Positions 30,417-41,500 are shown, counted from the first letter of the stretch. The stretch is 64,000 nucleotides of DNA from Tannerella sp. (GCA_031285565.1 JAITVY010000063.1:51845-115844), one strand, 5' to 3'. Notes: a model not told the origin generated them from the sequence alone. Numbers and translations: made by a program.

Positions 30417-30965
30417 TTATTTATGCTCAGACCAGACCAGCTTTTCAATTTTAAATCCCAGTTCTTTCGCTTTTTGTAGATATTCATTTTTAACATCTTC
30501 CGGCATAGATGTTTCCCTTGAAAGCAACCACATATAGTTCCGGTTTCTGCCGACCACCAATGCGTATTTATATGCTTTATCAATGGCTATGACATTATAG
30601 CCTCCATAGATTGGTCCCCAAAAGCTAACTTTTAATTTTGCTTCAGTAGGATCGCCGGCAAATATTGCTCTTCCAATAGATTCTTCTTTTTCGCTTTTTT
30701 TATAATTATAGCCGGTATTGATTACTTTTACGGAACCATCTTCATTAAGGCTATATTCTGCGGTAACATTATCCAGGCTTTTTTCAAAAAGGTAGTCCAT
30801 GCGTGCGATCTCATGCCATTTACCCATATATTTTTTGACATCAAACGGTTTAACAGCTTCCGCTCCTTTGGGTATGGAACTTCTTTTAGTTAAATATAAA
30901 ACCGTACCTAAGGATAAAATGGCTGTACCTACAGCACTACCTATTACAATATTTTTTTTGTCCAT
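30417..30965 (-). CDS. Lipocalin family protein (Blc-like), membrane-anchored
   Basis: 182 residues. The N-terminal hydrophobic stretch (IVIGSAVGTAILSLGTVLYL) is a signal anchor or uncleaved signal. The lipocalin body has the first signature in KKYMGKWHEIARMDYLFEKSLDNVTAEYSL, a central strand set (GRAIFAGDPTEAKLKVSFW), and the late motif YALVVGRNRNYMWLLSRE typical of bacterial Blc lipocalins. These bind lipids or small hydrophobic compounds and are often linked to membrane stress. No lipobox Cys is present, unlike E. coli Blc. It appears to be a single gene. Confidence 0.9.
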   Translation of the reverse strand: MDKKNIVIGSAVGTAILSLGTVLYLTKRSSIPKGAEAVKPFDVKKYMGKWHEIARMDYLFEKSLDNVTAEYSLNEDGSVKVINTGYNYKKSEKEESIGRAIFAGDPTEAKLKVSFWGPIYGGYNVIAIDKAYKYALVVGRNRNYMWLLSRETSMPEDVKNEYLQKAKELGFKIEKLVWSEHK

Positions 30966-31099
30966 AATTTTATTGTTTTAATCATTTAGGTTATAACACT
31001 TTTAAGGCAACTAAGTTCAGGCTGTTAATCATTCCTAACAGTTTCTGTGTAACCTGATTTTTTTTTAATAGTCATATAAGTAATTGAAATAATAAACCA

Positions 31100-33415
31100 A
31101 TGAACAGATATTTTATTTTTTGTATGCTTCTTTTTTCAATACCTGTCTTTAGCCAGCAAATTAATATTACCGGTCGTATTGTTGATAAAATTAATGTAGC
31201 CCCTGTTGAATTTGCATATGTCGTATTAATGGATCTGGATTCAGTATTAATTACCGGATGTACTTCCGATATAAATGGAGATTTTATCATATCAAAAGTA
31301 ACAGTCGGCGATTATATATTATCGGTATCTTCCATAGGGTATGAAACTTCGGCTACTCAAATAAAAAAAACGGAAGGTAATATCAATCTTGAAAAGATAG
31401 AACTTCAGCCTTCTTCGATCCAGTTAAGTGAGATAACCATTAAAGCCCAATCCGTTATTAACAAAACAGACCGCAAACTGATAACTCCTTCACTAGAGCA
31501 AGTCAAAGCTTCTGTCAATGGCATTGATTTGTTACAAAAACTGAATCTTCCACGTGTAAGTATCGACCTTATAAATAACCGTATCATTGCTGCAGGGAAT
31601 GGGGAGATTCAGTTGCGCCTGAATGGAGTAGAAGTTACCAATGCGGAAATAGTTTCTTTACAACCGAATGAAATCATACGAGTAGAATTTCATGACCAGC
31701 CGGGCGCCAGATATGGAAATGCTGTGGCAGTTATTGACTTTATTACACGACGCAACGAATCCGGAGGGAATATTAACGGAAACGCAATGCATGTAATCAG
31801 CGGGCCTACCTTTACGAACGATTACCTGTCGGCAAAATACAATCATAAGAAATCGGAATTTGCTGCAAATGTATACTGGATGGGGAGAGATATGGATTGG
31901 ACACGTAAAAATGACGAAATATTACGTTTTACGGATAATGAGATACACCGCATAGAACAAGGCATACCTACTAAATTCAAGAACGATGATGTTAATACAA
32001 CGTTCAACTATAATATCCTGGAGAAAGACAGGTGCTTTTTTAATGCCAGAATCAGATATAACTTTCAGGATCACCCCAATTCGTATACCGATCGCAGAAG
32101 TACGCTGATTACTTCCGTCAATCCTGAACCAATGGAAATATATGATCATGAAAGCATGAAAAACCATATTCCTGCATTGGATTTGTATTATCAGCAGCAT
32201 CTTAAAAACAAGCAACTTCTGATTTTTAATGTAGTAGGTACCTATATTAATTCATCTTCCAGCCGTTTATACCAGGAATATCAGGAAGATATACCACTTA
32301 CTGATATATATTCCCATATTTCGGGAGACAAGTATTCACTTATTACAGAAGCGATCTATGAAAAGAGTTTCGAAAACAGTAAGTTTACTGGAGGATTAAA
32401 ACATAATCAAAGTTATACACATAATGTATATTCAGGAAACACAAAAGCTGACGTCGGCATGAATATGGCTGAAACATATGGGTATGCTGAATACCTGTGG
32501 AAGAAAGGAAAATTTACTTCGGTAGCCAATATAGGTGTTATGCGGACATACTATAGCCAGGATAATTCAAAGCAGGATAAATACACATTCCGCCCGAGTA
32601 TTAGTCTTGCTTACAACATCAACGAGTATACTTTTCTAAGGGCAAGGGGGTACATTTGGGGAGCCAATCCATCGTTGGCAGATTTGAATAATGTGGAGCA
32701 GGCCATAGATTCATTACAGATCAGGAGGGGAAATCCCTATTTAAAATCCTATTATGATTATGGAGGGAATATTACTTTCGGATATAACAAAGGGATCGTT
32801 GGTATTGATCTCAGGTCGGAATATAAATATCTGGACCGGCCTGTTATGGAAAGCATTTTTCAGGAAGGCAATAAATTTATACATACACCTGAAAACCAGA
32901 AAAAATATCAACGCTTTAATACCGAGGCTACTTTCAGGCTACGGCTTTTTAAAGAGCATTTGTCTATAGCCCTTTCACCTGGTATAAATCATTATATAAG
33001 CACCGGCAACAATTACAAACACACATATACGAATGTTTATACACGTGTCAATATAGATGCTATGTACAAAAAATGGATACTCAATTTCTGGGCTACTACG
33101 GCAGAGAACTGGTTTTACGGAGAAACAATGAACCAGGGGGAAGCTTTTCAGATGTTATCTTTCGGATATAACGGAGGCGCGTATTCCATAATGCTTGGAG
33201 CTATGAATCCCCTTGGTACTGATTATAAAACAAGAAATGAAAACAGGTCTTATCCGGCTACCAGCACATCTCAATTAATAGGAGATGACCTGACACCAAT
33301 GGTATTCTTAAAAGCATCTTTCAATATCAATTTTGGCCGCCAATACAGCGGAAGCAACCGTAGGCTTAACAACTCCGATACGGATGCCGGTATTATGTCG
33401 GGAGCAAAAAAATAA
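31100..33415 (+). CDS. Outer-membrane beta-barrel protein, TonB-receptor-like without SusD
   Basis: 771 residues. Signal peptide MNRYFIFCMLLFSIPVFSQQ; a carboxypeptidase-regulatory-like domain (ITGRIVDKINVAPVEFAYVV, residues 22-105); a plug-like domain (IQLRLNGVEVTNAEIVSLQPNEIIRVEFHD); and a C-terminal barrel of the outer membrane beta-barrel protein family. It lacks an STN domain and has no SusD gene beside it. This branch is smaller than SusC and its ligand is usually unknown. It converges on the rhamnosidase gene with only 28 bases between the stops. Confidence 0.85.
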   Translation: MNRYFIFCMLLFSIPVFSQQINITGRIVDKINVAPVEFAYVVLMDLDSVLITGCTSDINGDFIISKVTVGDYILSVSSIGYETSATQIKKTEGNINLEKIELQPSSIQLSEITIKAQSVINKTDRKLITPSLEQVKASVNGIDLLQKLNLPRVSIDLINNRIIAAGNGEIQLRLNGVEVTNAEIVSLQPNEIIRVEFHDQPGARYGNAVAVIDFITRRNESGGNINGNAMHVISGPTFTNDYLSAKYNHKKSEFAANVYWMGRDMDWTRKNDEILRFTDNEIHRIEQGIPTKFKNDDVNTTFNYNILEKDRCFFNARIRYNFQDHPNSYTDRRSTLITSVNPEPMEIYDHESMKNHIPALDLYYQQHLKNKQLLIFNVVGTYINSSSSRLYQEYQEDIPLTDIYSHISGDKYSLITEAIYEKSFENSKFTGGLKHNQSYTHNVYSGNTKADVGMNMAETYGYAEYLWKKGKFTSVANIGVMRTYYSQDNSKQDKYTFRPSISLAYNINEYTFLRARGYIWGANPSLADLNNVEQAIDSLQIRRGNPYLKSYYDYGGNITFGYNKGIVGIDLRSEYKYLDRPVMESIFQEGNKFIHTPENQKKYQRFNTEATFRLRLFKEHLSIALSPGINHYISTGNNYKHTYTNVYTRVNIDAMYKKWILNFWATTAENWFYGETMNQGEAFQMLSFGYNGGAYSIMLGAMNPLGTDYKTRNENRSYPATSTSQLIGDDLTPMVFLKASFNINFGRQYSGSNRRLNNSDTDAGIMSGAKK

Positions 33416-33443
33416 ATATAATAATATATTTCCCCTGTTGCTA

Positions 33444-35720
33444 TTAATATGTCATTATTATTGTATATGTACCCGATGGAAAATTTCCTAAAGAAATAAA
33501 AGGAGCATTTTTTACACGTATTGTCTTTTGGATGTTTCCATTATTCTTCACTTCGTATTTATTGGATAACAAAGGTAGATAGACTTCACTTTCCATATTG
33601 GCCGGAATGGTTATCTGCATATGGTATTCACCTTTTTTGTTTTCGATTTCCAGACTTACATTCCCTTTTATTGTAGGAACAACAGCTTTTGCCCATGGTA
33701 AGGATGCCAGTTGGGGTTTGATACGGACTTTATCGAATCCGGGCATTAACGGCTCAACTCCCATCAGTTTCCGCGGAATGATATTAGCCGGTACTGCTCC
33801 CCAAGCATGATTCCAGTCCTGGTTAGGCTTATATTTATTATCCCATGCTTCAAGTGAAATCGTTGAACCGATACGTATCATATTATACCAGCTCCGGTCA
33901 TCTGTTTTAGTCAGCATGGACAGGGCATACTCTGCATCGGAAGCTTCATACAGGGCATCCATCAGGAACTGTGAACCATATACGCTGCATGCCATCTTCC
34001 GGCTATGTATAAAATCGATCACTTTGTTCATTTTGCCCGGAGGTACCATCCCAAAAGCAACCGGGAACATATTGGTGTGTAAAGAGGCATGGAGAGTTGT
34101 ATCACCATCTACATAATATCCTGATTTATTATTCAGGAATGTTTTATTATACCGGGAAAGAAAAGACGCTGCTTCTTTTTTATAGTATGACGCATCCTGT
34201 TGGTTATTCAGTATATCAGCAATTTGTCCCATGAACTTCAATGCTTCGTAGTGATATGCATTGGTTACCGCATTGTAATCGGTGAATACAAAGCCATCGG
34301 CTTCACCGCCTTCATGCTTGTTTAAGCCAAGAATACCCGTATGTGGCCAGTCTACAATATCCCGTATTTTTCCGTTAAAACGGATAGAGGAAGAGAATTC
34401 CGGAGTCTGCAAGCCGGTTGTAGTGCTTATCAGGCCGTTTTTCTCCCTTAACTGCATCAATGTCCTGGCTTTCAATATATCATAATTCGCTTTCAACGAA
34501 CGGCTGTCACCTGTATACATATAGTCATTCCATGCAATCAATACAGCCTGCAATATCCATTCTGTGGGCCATGTGGGATATTCAAGCAGGTATTCGTGCG
34601 AACGGCGCGCCATTGAATATTCACGATCTACTCCATAATGACAAAGTTGATTGATCAGTGCATCGGCCTCATAAGGAATCCGTTCGCGGTCGCCATCGAT
34701 ATAAATACCCAAAGCGGAAGTTGCTTTGATCGAATACTTACACATATCCCATATCTGGTTCAGCGTATCATTGCTACATTCGAAATAAGAAGCGGTTTCA
34801 TCAAATGGATAATGAACCGACTCTCTTATGACATCGGAAACGGTCACCGGTTTTTCATAACCTTCAATTTCGCAATATCTGAATGGCAAAACCTCGCCTA
34901 TATAATCCGGTATTAAAACGGCTGCAGAACCTGTATTACGTTCGTCTTTAGTTATTTTTATGCGGTATGTATGTGTTCCTTTCAACAGACCGATAGCATA
35001 CCGTTGATATCGGATAGTACCACCCGGATTCCGGTCTACTCTTCCATTGACCTGATGTTCCCCCAAATGTATGATAACACTGTCTTTGTCGTTGTCAGAT
35101 GTCAGGTTCAGAATTAACTGTCCGAAAGCTGCTTTTCCAAAATCAATGAATGTGGCCGAATTTCCGGTTTTCTTAGTGGAAACCGGATGTTCCATTGTTT
35201 TTACCTGCGGATAGAAACCGGCTGAATAGTCCTGCATTTTATCTGCCGTACGGAATGCTTTCACATCAGACCAATCGCTTTCTCCTTCCGTATTTGTTAC
35301 TGTTTTGACACGCCAGAAGTAATTCTTTTTCGGTTGTAAAGCATTTCCCTCATACGATACCGAAGTAGATTTGCGGCTATCAACAATCCCGCTGTCCCAA
35401 ATATTTCCTTTACCCGAAACGGCATCTTCCATATTATCTGAAACTACAATCCGGTATGAAGTCTGCCGGGTTGCATTTGCTTTGCCCGGAACAATCCAGC
35501 TGAAAGAAGGATAAGCAGACCTGATCTCAACATATTGAAGTGATTCAATTGCACCTTCTGTTTGCCACACCGGTAAATTTGAGAGATATCCGTTATTCCA
35601 GGTATAGTCTGTATGTTCGACCAGATCAGTCAACAGACCGTATGGTTTGTTATCTGTTGCATGCAGCACGAAACAAATTAATGATAATAGGGGGATTGTA
35701 ATTAATTTTATCGGTTTCAT
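33444..35720 (-). CDS. GH78-like alpha-L-rhamnosidase, secreted
   Basis: 758 residues, signal peptide MKPIKLITIPLLSLICFVLHA. N-terminal fibronectin-like and sandwich domains (SYRIVVSDNMEDA, KNYFWRVKTVTNTEG) match bacterial rhamnosidase N domains; the catalytic (alpha/alpha)6 barrel follows from about residue 310. Key motifs: GIYIDGDRERIPYEADALI with the general-acid Glu and Asp residues, DWPHTGILG, and IRIGSTISLEAWDNKYKPNQDWNHAWGA carrying the second acidic residue. The C-terminal beta-sandwich opens at KVRIKPQL. It would remove terminal L-rhamnose from glycans in the periplasm. It is divergent from the two-component pair, which may regulate it. Confidence 0.87.
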   Translation of the reverse strand: MKPIKLITIPLLSLICFVLHATDNKPYGLLTDLVEHTDYTWNNGYLSNLPVWQTEGAIESLQYVEIRSAYPSFSWIVPGKANATRQTSYRIVVSDNMEDAVSGKGNIWDSGIVDSRKSTSVSYEGNALQPKKNYFWRVKTVTNTEGESDWSDVKAFRTADKMQDYSAGFYPQVKTMEHPVSTKKTGNSATFIDFGKAAFGQLILNLTSDNDKDSVIIHLGEHQVNGRVDRNPGGTIRYQRYAIGLLKGTHTYRIKITKDERNTGSAAVLIPDYIGEVLPFRYCEIEGYEKPVTVSDVIRESVHYPFDETASYFECSNDTLNQIWDMCKYSIKATSALGIYIDGDRERIPYEADALINQLCHYGVDREYSMARRSHEYLLEYPTWPTEWILQAVLIAWNDYMYTGDSRSLKANYDILKARTLMQLREKNGLISTTTGLQTPEFSSSIRFNGKIRDIVDWPHTGILGLNKHEGGEADGFVFTDYNAVTNAYHYEALKFMGQIADILNNQQDASYYKKEAASFLSRYNKTFLNNKSGYYVDGDTTLHASLHTNMFPVAFGMVPPGKMNKVIDFIHSRKMACSVYGSQFLMDALYEASDAEYALSMLTKTDDRSWYNMIRIGSTISLEAWDNKYKPNQDWNHAWGAVPANIIPRKLMGVEPLMPGFDKVRIKPQLASLPWAKAVVPTIKGNVSLEIENKKGEYHMQITIPANMESEVYLPLLSNKYEVKNNGNIQKTIRVKNAPFISLGNFPSGTYTIIMTY

Positions 35721-35926
35721 TTGAATGTATTTTGTTATACTTTTTCTTTTATAGTCAATAGATTAACTTCTTTCACATAACACTGTCTGACCGACTTTGG
35801 GTGGTTTAAGGTTTTTTTTATGCAAAAGAAGAAAATATTTCCTTTATAGCAAACAAATAACAAGAAACATCTTCACAAAAAATGTTACACTAATATGATA
35901 CAGGTGAACGATCATTGCCGAACACT

Positions 35927-35981
35927 CTATCTTTTGGGGTAGTTTTTTAGTATGTTTTGGAACTTTTACCCTTTAGGGTAA
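35927..35981 (+). promoter_or_regulatory. Repeated operator-like palindrome upstream of the sensor kinase
   Basis: TTACCCTTTAGGGTAA (35966-35981) is a perfect inverted repeat with a four-base centre. A looser version, CTATCTTTTGGGGTAG, lies at 35927-35942. Centre spacing is 39 bases, nearly four helical turns. Placed 25-80 bases before the TAACTTTG box, they could bind the LuxR-type regulator encoded downstream. Confidence 0.5.
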
Positions 35982-36004
35982 TATGAGATCGGAATAAAAT
36001 ACAG

Positions 36005-36012
36005 TAACTTTG
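36005..36012 (+). promoter_or_regulatory. Candidate -7 box (TAACTTTG) of the two-component operon
   Basis: TAACTTTG matches TAnnTTTG and lies 29 bases before the kinase ATG. No TTTG is found at the standard distance upstream, which would fit a promoter that needs an activator. Confidence 0.5.
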
Positions 36013-36040
36013 TCCTGAACCTATTATCAAGATTATAGAT

Positions 36041-37846
36041 ATGTGTTCCCGTATTTATCATATATTCCTGCTTGCACTATTGTTTACCGGTTGTACAACT
36101 CCGACAGATCAAAAATTGAGTTTGTTCGACGGATGGTCTGTCGATTCGTTGAGGCACGCGTTGGAGATGCAAAAAATGACGACCGAAGAAGAAATGATAG
36201 CCAGTGGGAAATTAGGCATACATTACGTTGCGATGGGACAATACGACTCAGCCGGCGTCTATCTGAACAGAGCTTTGCGTATGCCTGGAGGCATGTCGTA
36301 TCAGGGTGGACGGTTCATCACCAATCTGGCCAATTCGTATGCCGCTCAGGGAAAATATGCCATGGCTCTGAAATATTACATGGAGGCTCTCAGGTGGAGT
36401 GAACAATCGGTTGTAGAGAAGAGCGATGGAAGTCAGGAACGGCTAAATGTCGTCCGTGCGATGGCAGGTGCTGCCAGAATGTATTATCTGATGGGTAATA
36501 ACGAACAGGCACTTCGCTATGCACAGCAGGCAAAAGCGATAGATGAAGAGCAGGGGTGGAGCTACATCACTCCGCAGTATCTTTACATCATAGGTTCGGT
36601 GTATCTGGACAGGGGTGAATGGAACGACGCGGAAAGAACAATGCGGCAAATGCTCGAATTTTCGGAATCTCTTTGTGAGGTTACTCTAAAAAATAGCGGA
36701 GATGCGCTCGGAATGTACATGCATATTGCGCAAGGATTGGAAGGATTGGCACAGGTGGCACTGGCGCAGAAGGATTATGCGGGAGCGTTGGAATACGCCA
36801 CCGAAGCAGTCAAATATGCCGATAAAAATGGCAACCCTGCTATAACAGCCAGGATGCTGTTTGCATTTTCGGATATCTATCAGGCGCAGGGAAATTATGA
36901 GGAAAGTGGATGGTTTGCACGGAAAGCGTTGGAACTGTTTCCCGATTATCCGAAACAGAATCCCGATGCAGAGTTTAATATAGCAGCCGCGGCTCTATTT
37001 GCCGGTGATAGGGAAGATGCGTATGAGCATTTTCGCCTCTACTCCGCGCAGATGAAAGAAAATACTGACAAGCAGTTCAGGGAAACAATGGCTGGAATGG
37101 AAGTCGTGTACGAAACCGAGAAAAAGGAAATACGTATATCCGATTTGGAACGGCAGAAAATACTGTACATCGCAATCTGTATTGTCGGCGTTCTGCTGTC
37201 GGTGGCTCTGTGGGTGATTTTCCGTCAGAAAATAAAAAACGAACGAAAGGAAAAACAACTCGCCGCAGCAAATGCTATCATCGAATGGGAAAAGAAAGAG
37301 CGGAAACGCTTCGCCTGCGACCTGCACGATGGTATCAATGGTATGCTGTCGGCAATGAAACTTGAACTCAATGCGGTGGAACCCCTGCAAAACGTACGCG
37401 ATCAGCTCGACGACTGTATTGAAACAATCCGCCGTATGTCCCGTGGCATGATGCCCGGCTCGCTGGAACGTTATGGGTTGAAAGCTGCTTTAGAGGATTA
37501 TTGCCGCCTGTTTCCCAATGTCTATTTCCATTTCTTTGGAGAAGACAGGCGTGTCGATGAAAAACTGGAACTTACGGTTTATTACTGCGCCTACGAACTG
37601 ATAAATAATTCATTCAGGCATTCCGGTGCGGAAAATATCAATGTTCAGTTGGTGCAGGATGGTAGTTTGGTATCCCTTACCGTTCAGGACGATGGCTACG
37701 GCTTTGATGAACAAAGCGTAGCGGAAGGTTCCGGGTTAAAAAATATACGCGACAGGGTTACTGCTTTTAACGGAAATATAGATATCGCCTCTTCACCGGG
37801 TGGGGGGACTGAAACGAATATTGAGTTGTATACGAAAAGTACATAA
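36041..37846 (+). CDS. TPR-containing sensor histidine kinase, HisKA_3 type
   Basis: 601 residues. The signal-like start MCSRIYHIFLLALLFTGC ends in a possible lipobox. About seven TPR repeats fill the predicted periplasmic part (YDSAGVYLNRALRM, YAMALKYYMEALRW, YAGALEYATEAVKYAD, YEESGWFARKALELF). One membrane helix (ILYIAICIVGVLLSVALWVIF, about 371-391) is followed by a short coiled coil and the dimerisation box ERKRFACDLHDGINGMLSAM with phospho-accepting His429. The ATPase domain has YELINNSFRHSGAENI, DDGYGFDE and GSGLKNIRDRVTAFNG. The NarL-type response regulator follows four bases later. TPRs may sense a peptide or protein partner. Neighbouring rhamnosidase genes are plausible targets. Confidence 0.92.
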   Translation: MCSRIYHIFLLALLFTGCTTPTDQKLSLFDGWSVDSLRHALEMQKMTTEEEMIASGKLGIHYVAMGQYDSAGVYLNRALRMPGGMSYQGGRFITNLANSYAAQGKYAMALKYYMEALRWSEQSVVEKSDGSQERLNVVRAMAGAARMYYLMGNNEQALRYAQQAKAIDEEQGWSYITPQYLYIIGSVYLDRGEWNDAERTMRQMLEFSESLCEVTLKNSGDALGMYMHIAQGLEGLAQVALAQKDYAGALEYATEAVKYADKNGNPAITARMLFAFSDIYQAQGNYEESGWFARKALELFPDYPKQNPDAEFNIAAAALFAGDREDAYEHFRLYSAQMKENTDKQFRETMAGMEVVYETEKKEIRISDLERQKILYIAICIVGVLLSVALWVIFRQKIKNERKEKQLAAANAIIEWEKKERKRFACDLHDGINGMLSAMKLELNAVEPLQNVRDQLDDCIETIRRMSRGMMPGSLERYGLKAALEDYCRLFPNVYFHFFGEDRRVDEKLELTVYYCAYELINNSFRHSGAENINVQLVQDGSLVSLTVQDDGYGFDEQSVAEGSGLKNIRDRVTAFNGNIDIASSPGGGTETNIELYTKST

Positions 37847-37850
37847 TGTT

Positions 37851-38465
37851 ATGATAGACATACAAATTGTTGATGACCATAAATTAGTGGTGGAGAGCTT
37901 GAGCCGGATGATTGACGAATCGGGTATCGCACGTGTTACGGGTAAATATTACGATTTGAAATCCTGTCGTGAAGGCCTGGTAAAGGATGCATCAGACGTA
38001 TTGTTGCTCGACATTGAACTCCCCGATGGCAACGGTGTAGATTTTTGTGCCACACTACTGAGAGATTATCCCGGATTGAAAATCATAATACTAACCAGTT
38101 ACAAGGAATTTAACATAGCCAAACACGCCTTGCACAACGGCGCTCTCGGTTACGTTCTGAAAAACGCTGATCCCGAAGAGATATTTACAGGTATTAAAAC
38201 GGTAAGCAGAGGTGAACAATTCCTGTGCGAAGATATCGACCTGTTGCTAAAAAATAAAAAGGACACGAAAGCCATCTGGCTTACTAACCGTGAGAAAGAA
38301 ATCCTGAAATACATAGCCGAAGGCTGCACCACAAAAGAGATTGCCGATGTGATTTTCCGGGATATGGAAACGGTTAAGCAGTACCGGAAAAAGCTATTTC
38401 TCAAACTCGATGCCAAAAATATGGCTGATTTAATTAGAAAAGGATATGAAATGAAGCTGATCTGA
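37851..38465 (+). CDS. LuxR/NarL-family response regulator
   Basis: 204 residues. The ATG at 37851 starts the receiver cleanly (MIDIQIVDDHKLVVESLSRM); a longer open frame upstream runs inside the kinase gene and is not credible. The phospho-acceptor is Asp54 in LLLDIELPDGNG; the other receiver residues are seen in VDDHK, LTSYKEF and YVLKNADPEE. The C-terminal GerE/LuxR helix-turn-helix reads LTNREKEILKYIAEGCTTKEIADVIF. It is translationally linked with the kinase, four bases upstream, and is the probable ligand of the palindromic sites before that gene. Confidence 0.95.
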   Translation: MIDIQIVDDHKLVVESLSRMIDESGIARVTGKYYDLKSCREGLVKDASDVLLLDIELPDGNGVDFCATLLRDYPGLKIIILTSYKEFNIAKHALHNGALGYVLKNADPEEIFTGIKTVSRGEQFLCEDIDLLLKNKKDTKAIWLTNREKEILKYIAEGCTTKEIADVIFRDMETVKQYRKKLFLKLDAKNMADLIRKGYEMKLI

Positions 38466-38489
38466 TCGATGCAGATTACAGATCAGCTT
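38454..38489 (+). terminator. Terminator of the two-component operon
   Basis: AAGCTGATCTG (38454-38464) and CAGATCAGCTT (38479-38489) form a perfect 11-base stem that includes the regulator stop codon, followed by TTTAATT. It separates the operon from the converging GH106 gene. Confidence 0.72.
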
Positions 38490-38544
38490 TAATTCAATGT
38501 AAGATATTTGTCATAATTCAGCTTTCAATTGTTTAAAACGGATA

Positions 38545-41500
38545 TTATTCTTGCCCGGATGTAAGAACAACCGGTCCTAATAGTCCGCTGTTTCTTAGTT
38601 CTTCTTCTTTTGAAGGGCCGCTTATCGTCCAGGTTTTACGATCTGCTTCCGGTTGACCGGCATCATAAACCAGACGGTTAAACCATGTGCCGGTTACTTC
38701 GATAGTCAATTCGTTTTTACCTTTCTTAATGGCGTTTGTCAGGTCGAGACGGTATGGTGGTGTCCAGAGTGTCTGAAGCTTTTGACCATTGAGTGATACG
38801 ACCGCAATCATATCAACCTCTCCAAGGTCGAGTGAGAAATTCATGCCGGGCTTTATATCTTTGATTTTAAATGTTGTTGAATAGGTCGCCGTTCCGGAAA
38901 ATGCTTTTGCTTCGGGTGATACGTCCAGGTCTTTCCAGGCTTTCAGTTCGTTTAGTTTTAAAGAAGCAGGCGCTCCCCAGCCGTCAGGAAATGAAATCGT
39001 CCATGGGTTTGTTAATTGTACGGAAGCGAGTACGGTCTTATTTTTCTTTATGGTCTCTTTGCTGTCGCCCGGTTTAAATACCAGAAAACAGGAACCTGCC
39101 TGTGGCAGATCGAGTATTACCGAAGTATAGATGCCATTCTTTTTGTTTTCGATGGGTAAGACGTTTCCTGTTACGGGATCCCATAATTCAACATTCCCCT
39201 CACATCTGAAATCGAGTGTCCCGTTGAATCCACCACCTTTGGGTGCACATACAAAATACCAGTCGGCTCCTTGGATATTACGATGAACCCACAGTGCATC
39301 ACCCCCTTTTACATCGGGAGCCATGTTTAATTCACTGAGCGCTTCTTCCAATGTCATACCTGATATGACTGTGCCCTTTCCTACTTTACGCAGGCCTTGT
39401 CCGTTCTTTCCACCCCAGATATTTCCGACTGCCGTATCAAAGCGCTTCTGCGAATCATCTCCTCCCGTAAGTGTTGCCAATCCTTCGGGTGCATTGCCGA
39501 TAACGATTCCTCCTTCACTGATAAGCGAATAGATTTTTTCAAGTGTCTCCGGCAGCATACGAAGTGCATCGGGTATCCATAATACACGATAAGAAATTCC
39601 TTCGGGAGTAATAAATTCGCCATCCTTTATGCTTAATCTGTTCAGGAGGACATCCGGGTTACAATAATCATATTTAAAACCTTCGGGAAACGGTGCGTTT
39701 TGATCCGGTTTATGATTGATTTCATCTCCGAGATACCAAAGGACATCGGATACCGGTTTGCCACGTTCGAGCAGGTAAGTACAGCGCGAGAGATATGTTG
39801 TAAACTCAGGCATATGTTTCCACCAGGTTTGTCCGCGGAGAAAAGGAGTACCAATGTTTGACCCGAAAGAGGTGCCCGGAGGCAGGAAGTCTGTACGCGG
39901 ATTGTGTGTATAGGTATGGAATATCATATGGGATACACCTTCTATGCTATTGATATTGGCTACTTCTTTGAGCATATCCAGGTGTTCGTCCCAGGTGAGG
40001 TTGAAAGATGTAAACGCTTCGGCGGCAACACGTGGTTTTCCGTACATTCGGGCTGCTGATGCGGTTGGTTTGATCGGCTTAAAGTTGAGTGAACCGACAA
40101 ATCCATCCATAAAGGGATGCCAGAATTCGCACATCGGGACATCTGCATGTTTGTAATATTCGAGTATATCTACCGGGAATATATCACCTGCCGCTGTTTC
40201 GTAAGTAATGGACAATCCATTGTCTTTCGCCAGCTTTGCCATACGGCCGTAAAATTTATTGGCAAAAAGGTCTCCAAGTGTGGTACGCCAATCCAATAAG
40301 AAACGGGTTGTTGTTTCAGGATCATTAACTACATAACCAAATACGGCCGGAAGCCATTTGCGGAGCGGATAATCTGCTACGCGTTGAAACTCATCTTCCA
40401 TATTGTTTGTCCAGGTCTGTGTCTTGCATTCCCAGCTATCCAGCAACATCCCGTTCAATAATCCACCGTTTAAAGGTCCATTGGAAATGCGTCCGATATA
40501 ACCTGCAAAATGAGCATCGGGGCCTGATTCGGAAAGCTTATCACATTCCCATCCGGTTCCTTCGGGTGGGGCAGGTGCATTACGCATACCTGTGTTTACA
40601 TGGCCGATGCGCAGGATGGTCCAGTTGCCTGCCGGGACCTGCCATGTCAGGTTTCCCTGTTTATCCATCATTGCTGAAATATCAAGGATTCGGTCTGCTT
40701 GTATAAAGGCTGCAGGCGATTGCCGGGAGTGGTCGCCTGTATGTTCGATACTGCGCAATGTCCATCCGGCTTCCGACTCCCAGCTGTTTTTGCGAGCCGC
40801 CGAGAATAACCGGAGTGATTTAATATCTATATCATGTAGGTTGACAATCTCGATTCTGTATTTTTTAACACCGGGTACTTCCGGACAGGCAAAAGAGATG
40901 GGAGATTCATCCTGCCAGCTACTTTGAGGCAGATCGGCATGCAAGACCGTTTCTGTTTTTCCATCCGGTAAAAAGGCTTTTACCGTTACATTTACACCGG
41001 GCACATAACACCACCCATGATTCATGCTGTTTATGCTCGGGAATTCAATTGTACGAACTACCTCTTCTTCCGGAAAGGTGAACTCCACCCAATGTGGATT
41101 ATTTGCCGTGGTAGGGGTAAGTTTAATCGGTTCTTCGAAAGTTTCGAAAAGACAGTTTTCCCACTTAATATCCCAATTGCCGGTTACGGATGCCGGTTTG
41201 AGCGGTTCTCCCGTATCGCCGAGCGGAGTAGGGAAGGCCAGTACCGTAATATCCCGGTAATCGCGCCATTCTTCCGTATTTGGCTCAGGTACGGGTAGTA
41301 CGGCATTAATTGTTTTCGCACCTTCTACGTCGGTCCGGCTCCATGCCAGATGCCGCATTGCATTGGATGGCTCGATCCATGGTCCCCCGGACATGGCCCA
41401 ACCCGGGCAGTTCTGCATGGTAAAGCGCAGTCCGAGCCGCCGGCATTCTTCAGCCATATATTTTACTGCATCGTCCCATAATGGACTAAGACATGCAATT

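Larger units (their letters stand above)
35721..36040. other. Divergent intergenic region between GH78 and sensor kinase genes
   Basis: A 320-base AT-rich region with no gene. It carries a pair of related CTTTnGGGGTA-type sites and a TAACTTTG box, listed separately, both nearer the kinase gene. Confidence 0.5.

Noticed and set aside
30287..30583. 98-residue minus-strand frame overlapping the lipocalin end
   Set aside because: It starts inside the intact lipocalin in another phase and its tail is low-complexity Lys/Ser sequence; not a separate gene or a frameshifted extension.
37800..37850. Upstream extension of the response regulator
   Set aside because: It would lie within the kinase coding sequence; the receiver domain starts cleanly at the ATG at 37851.
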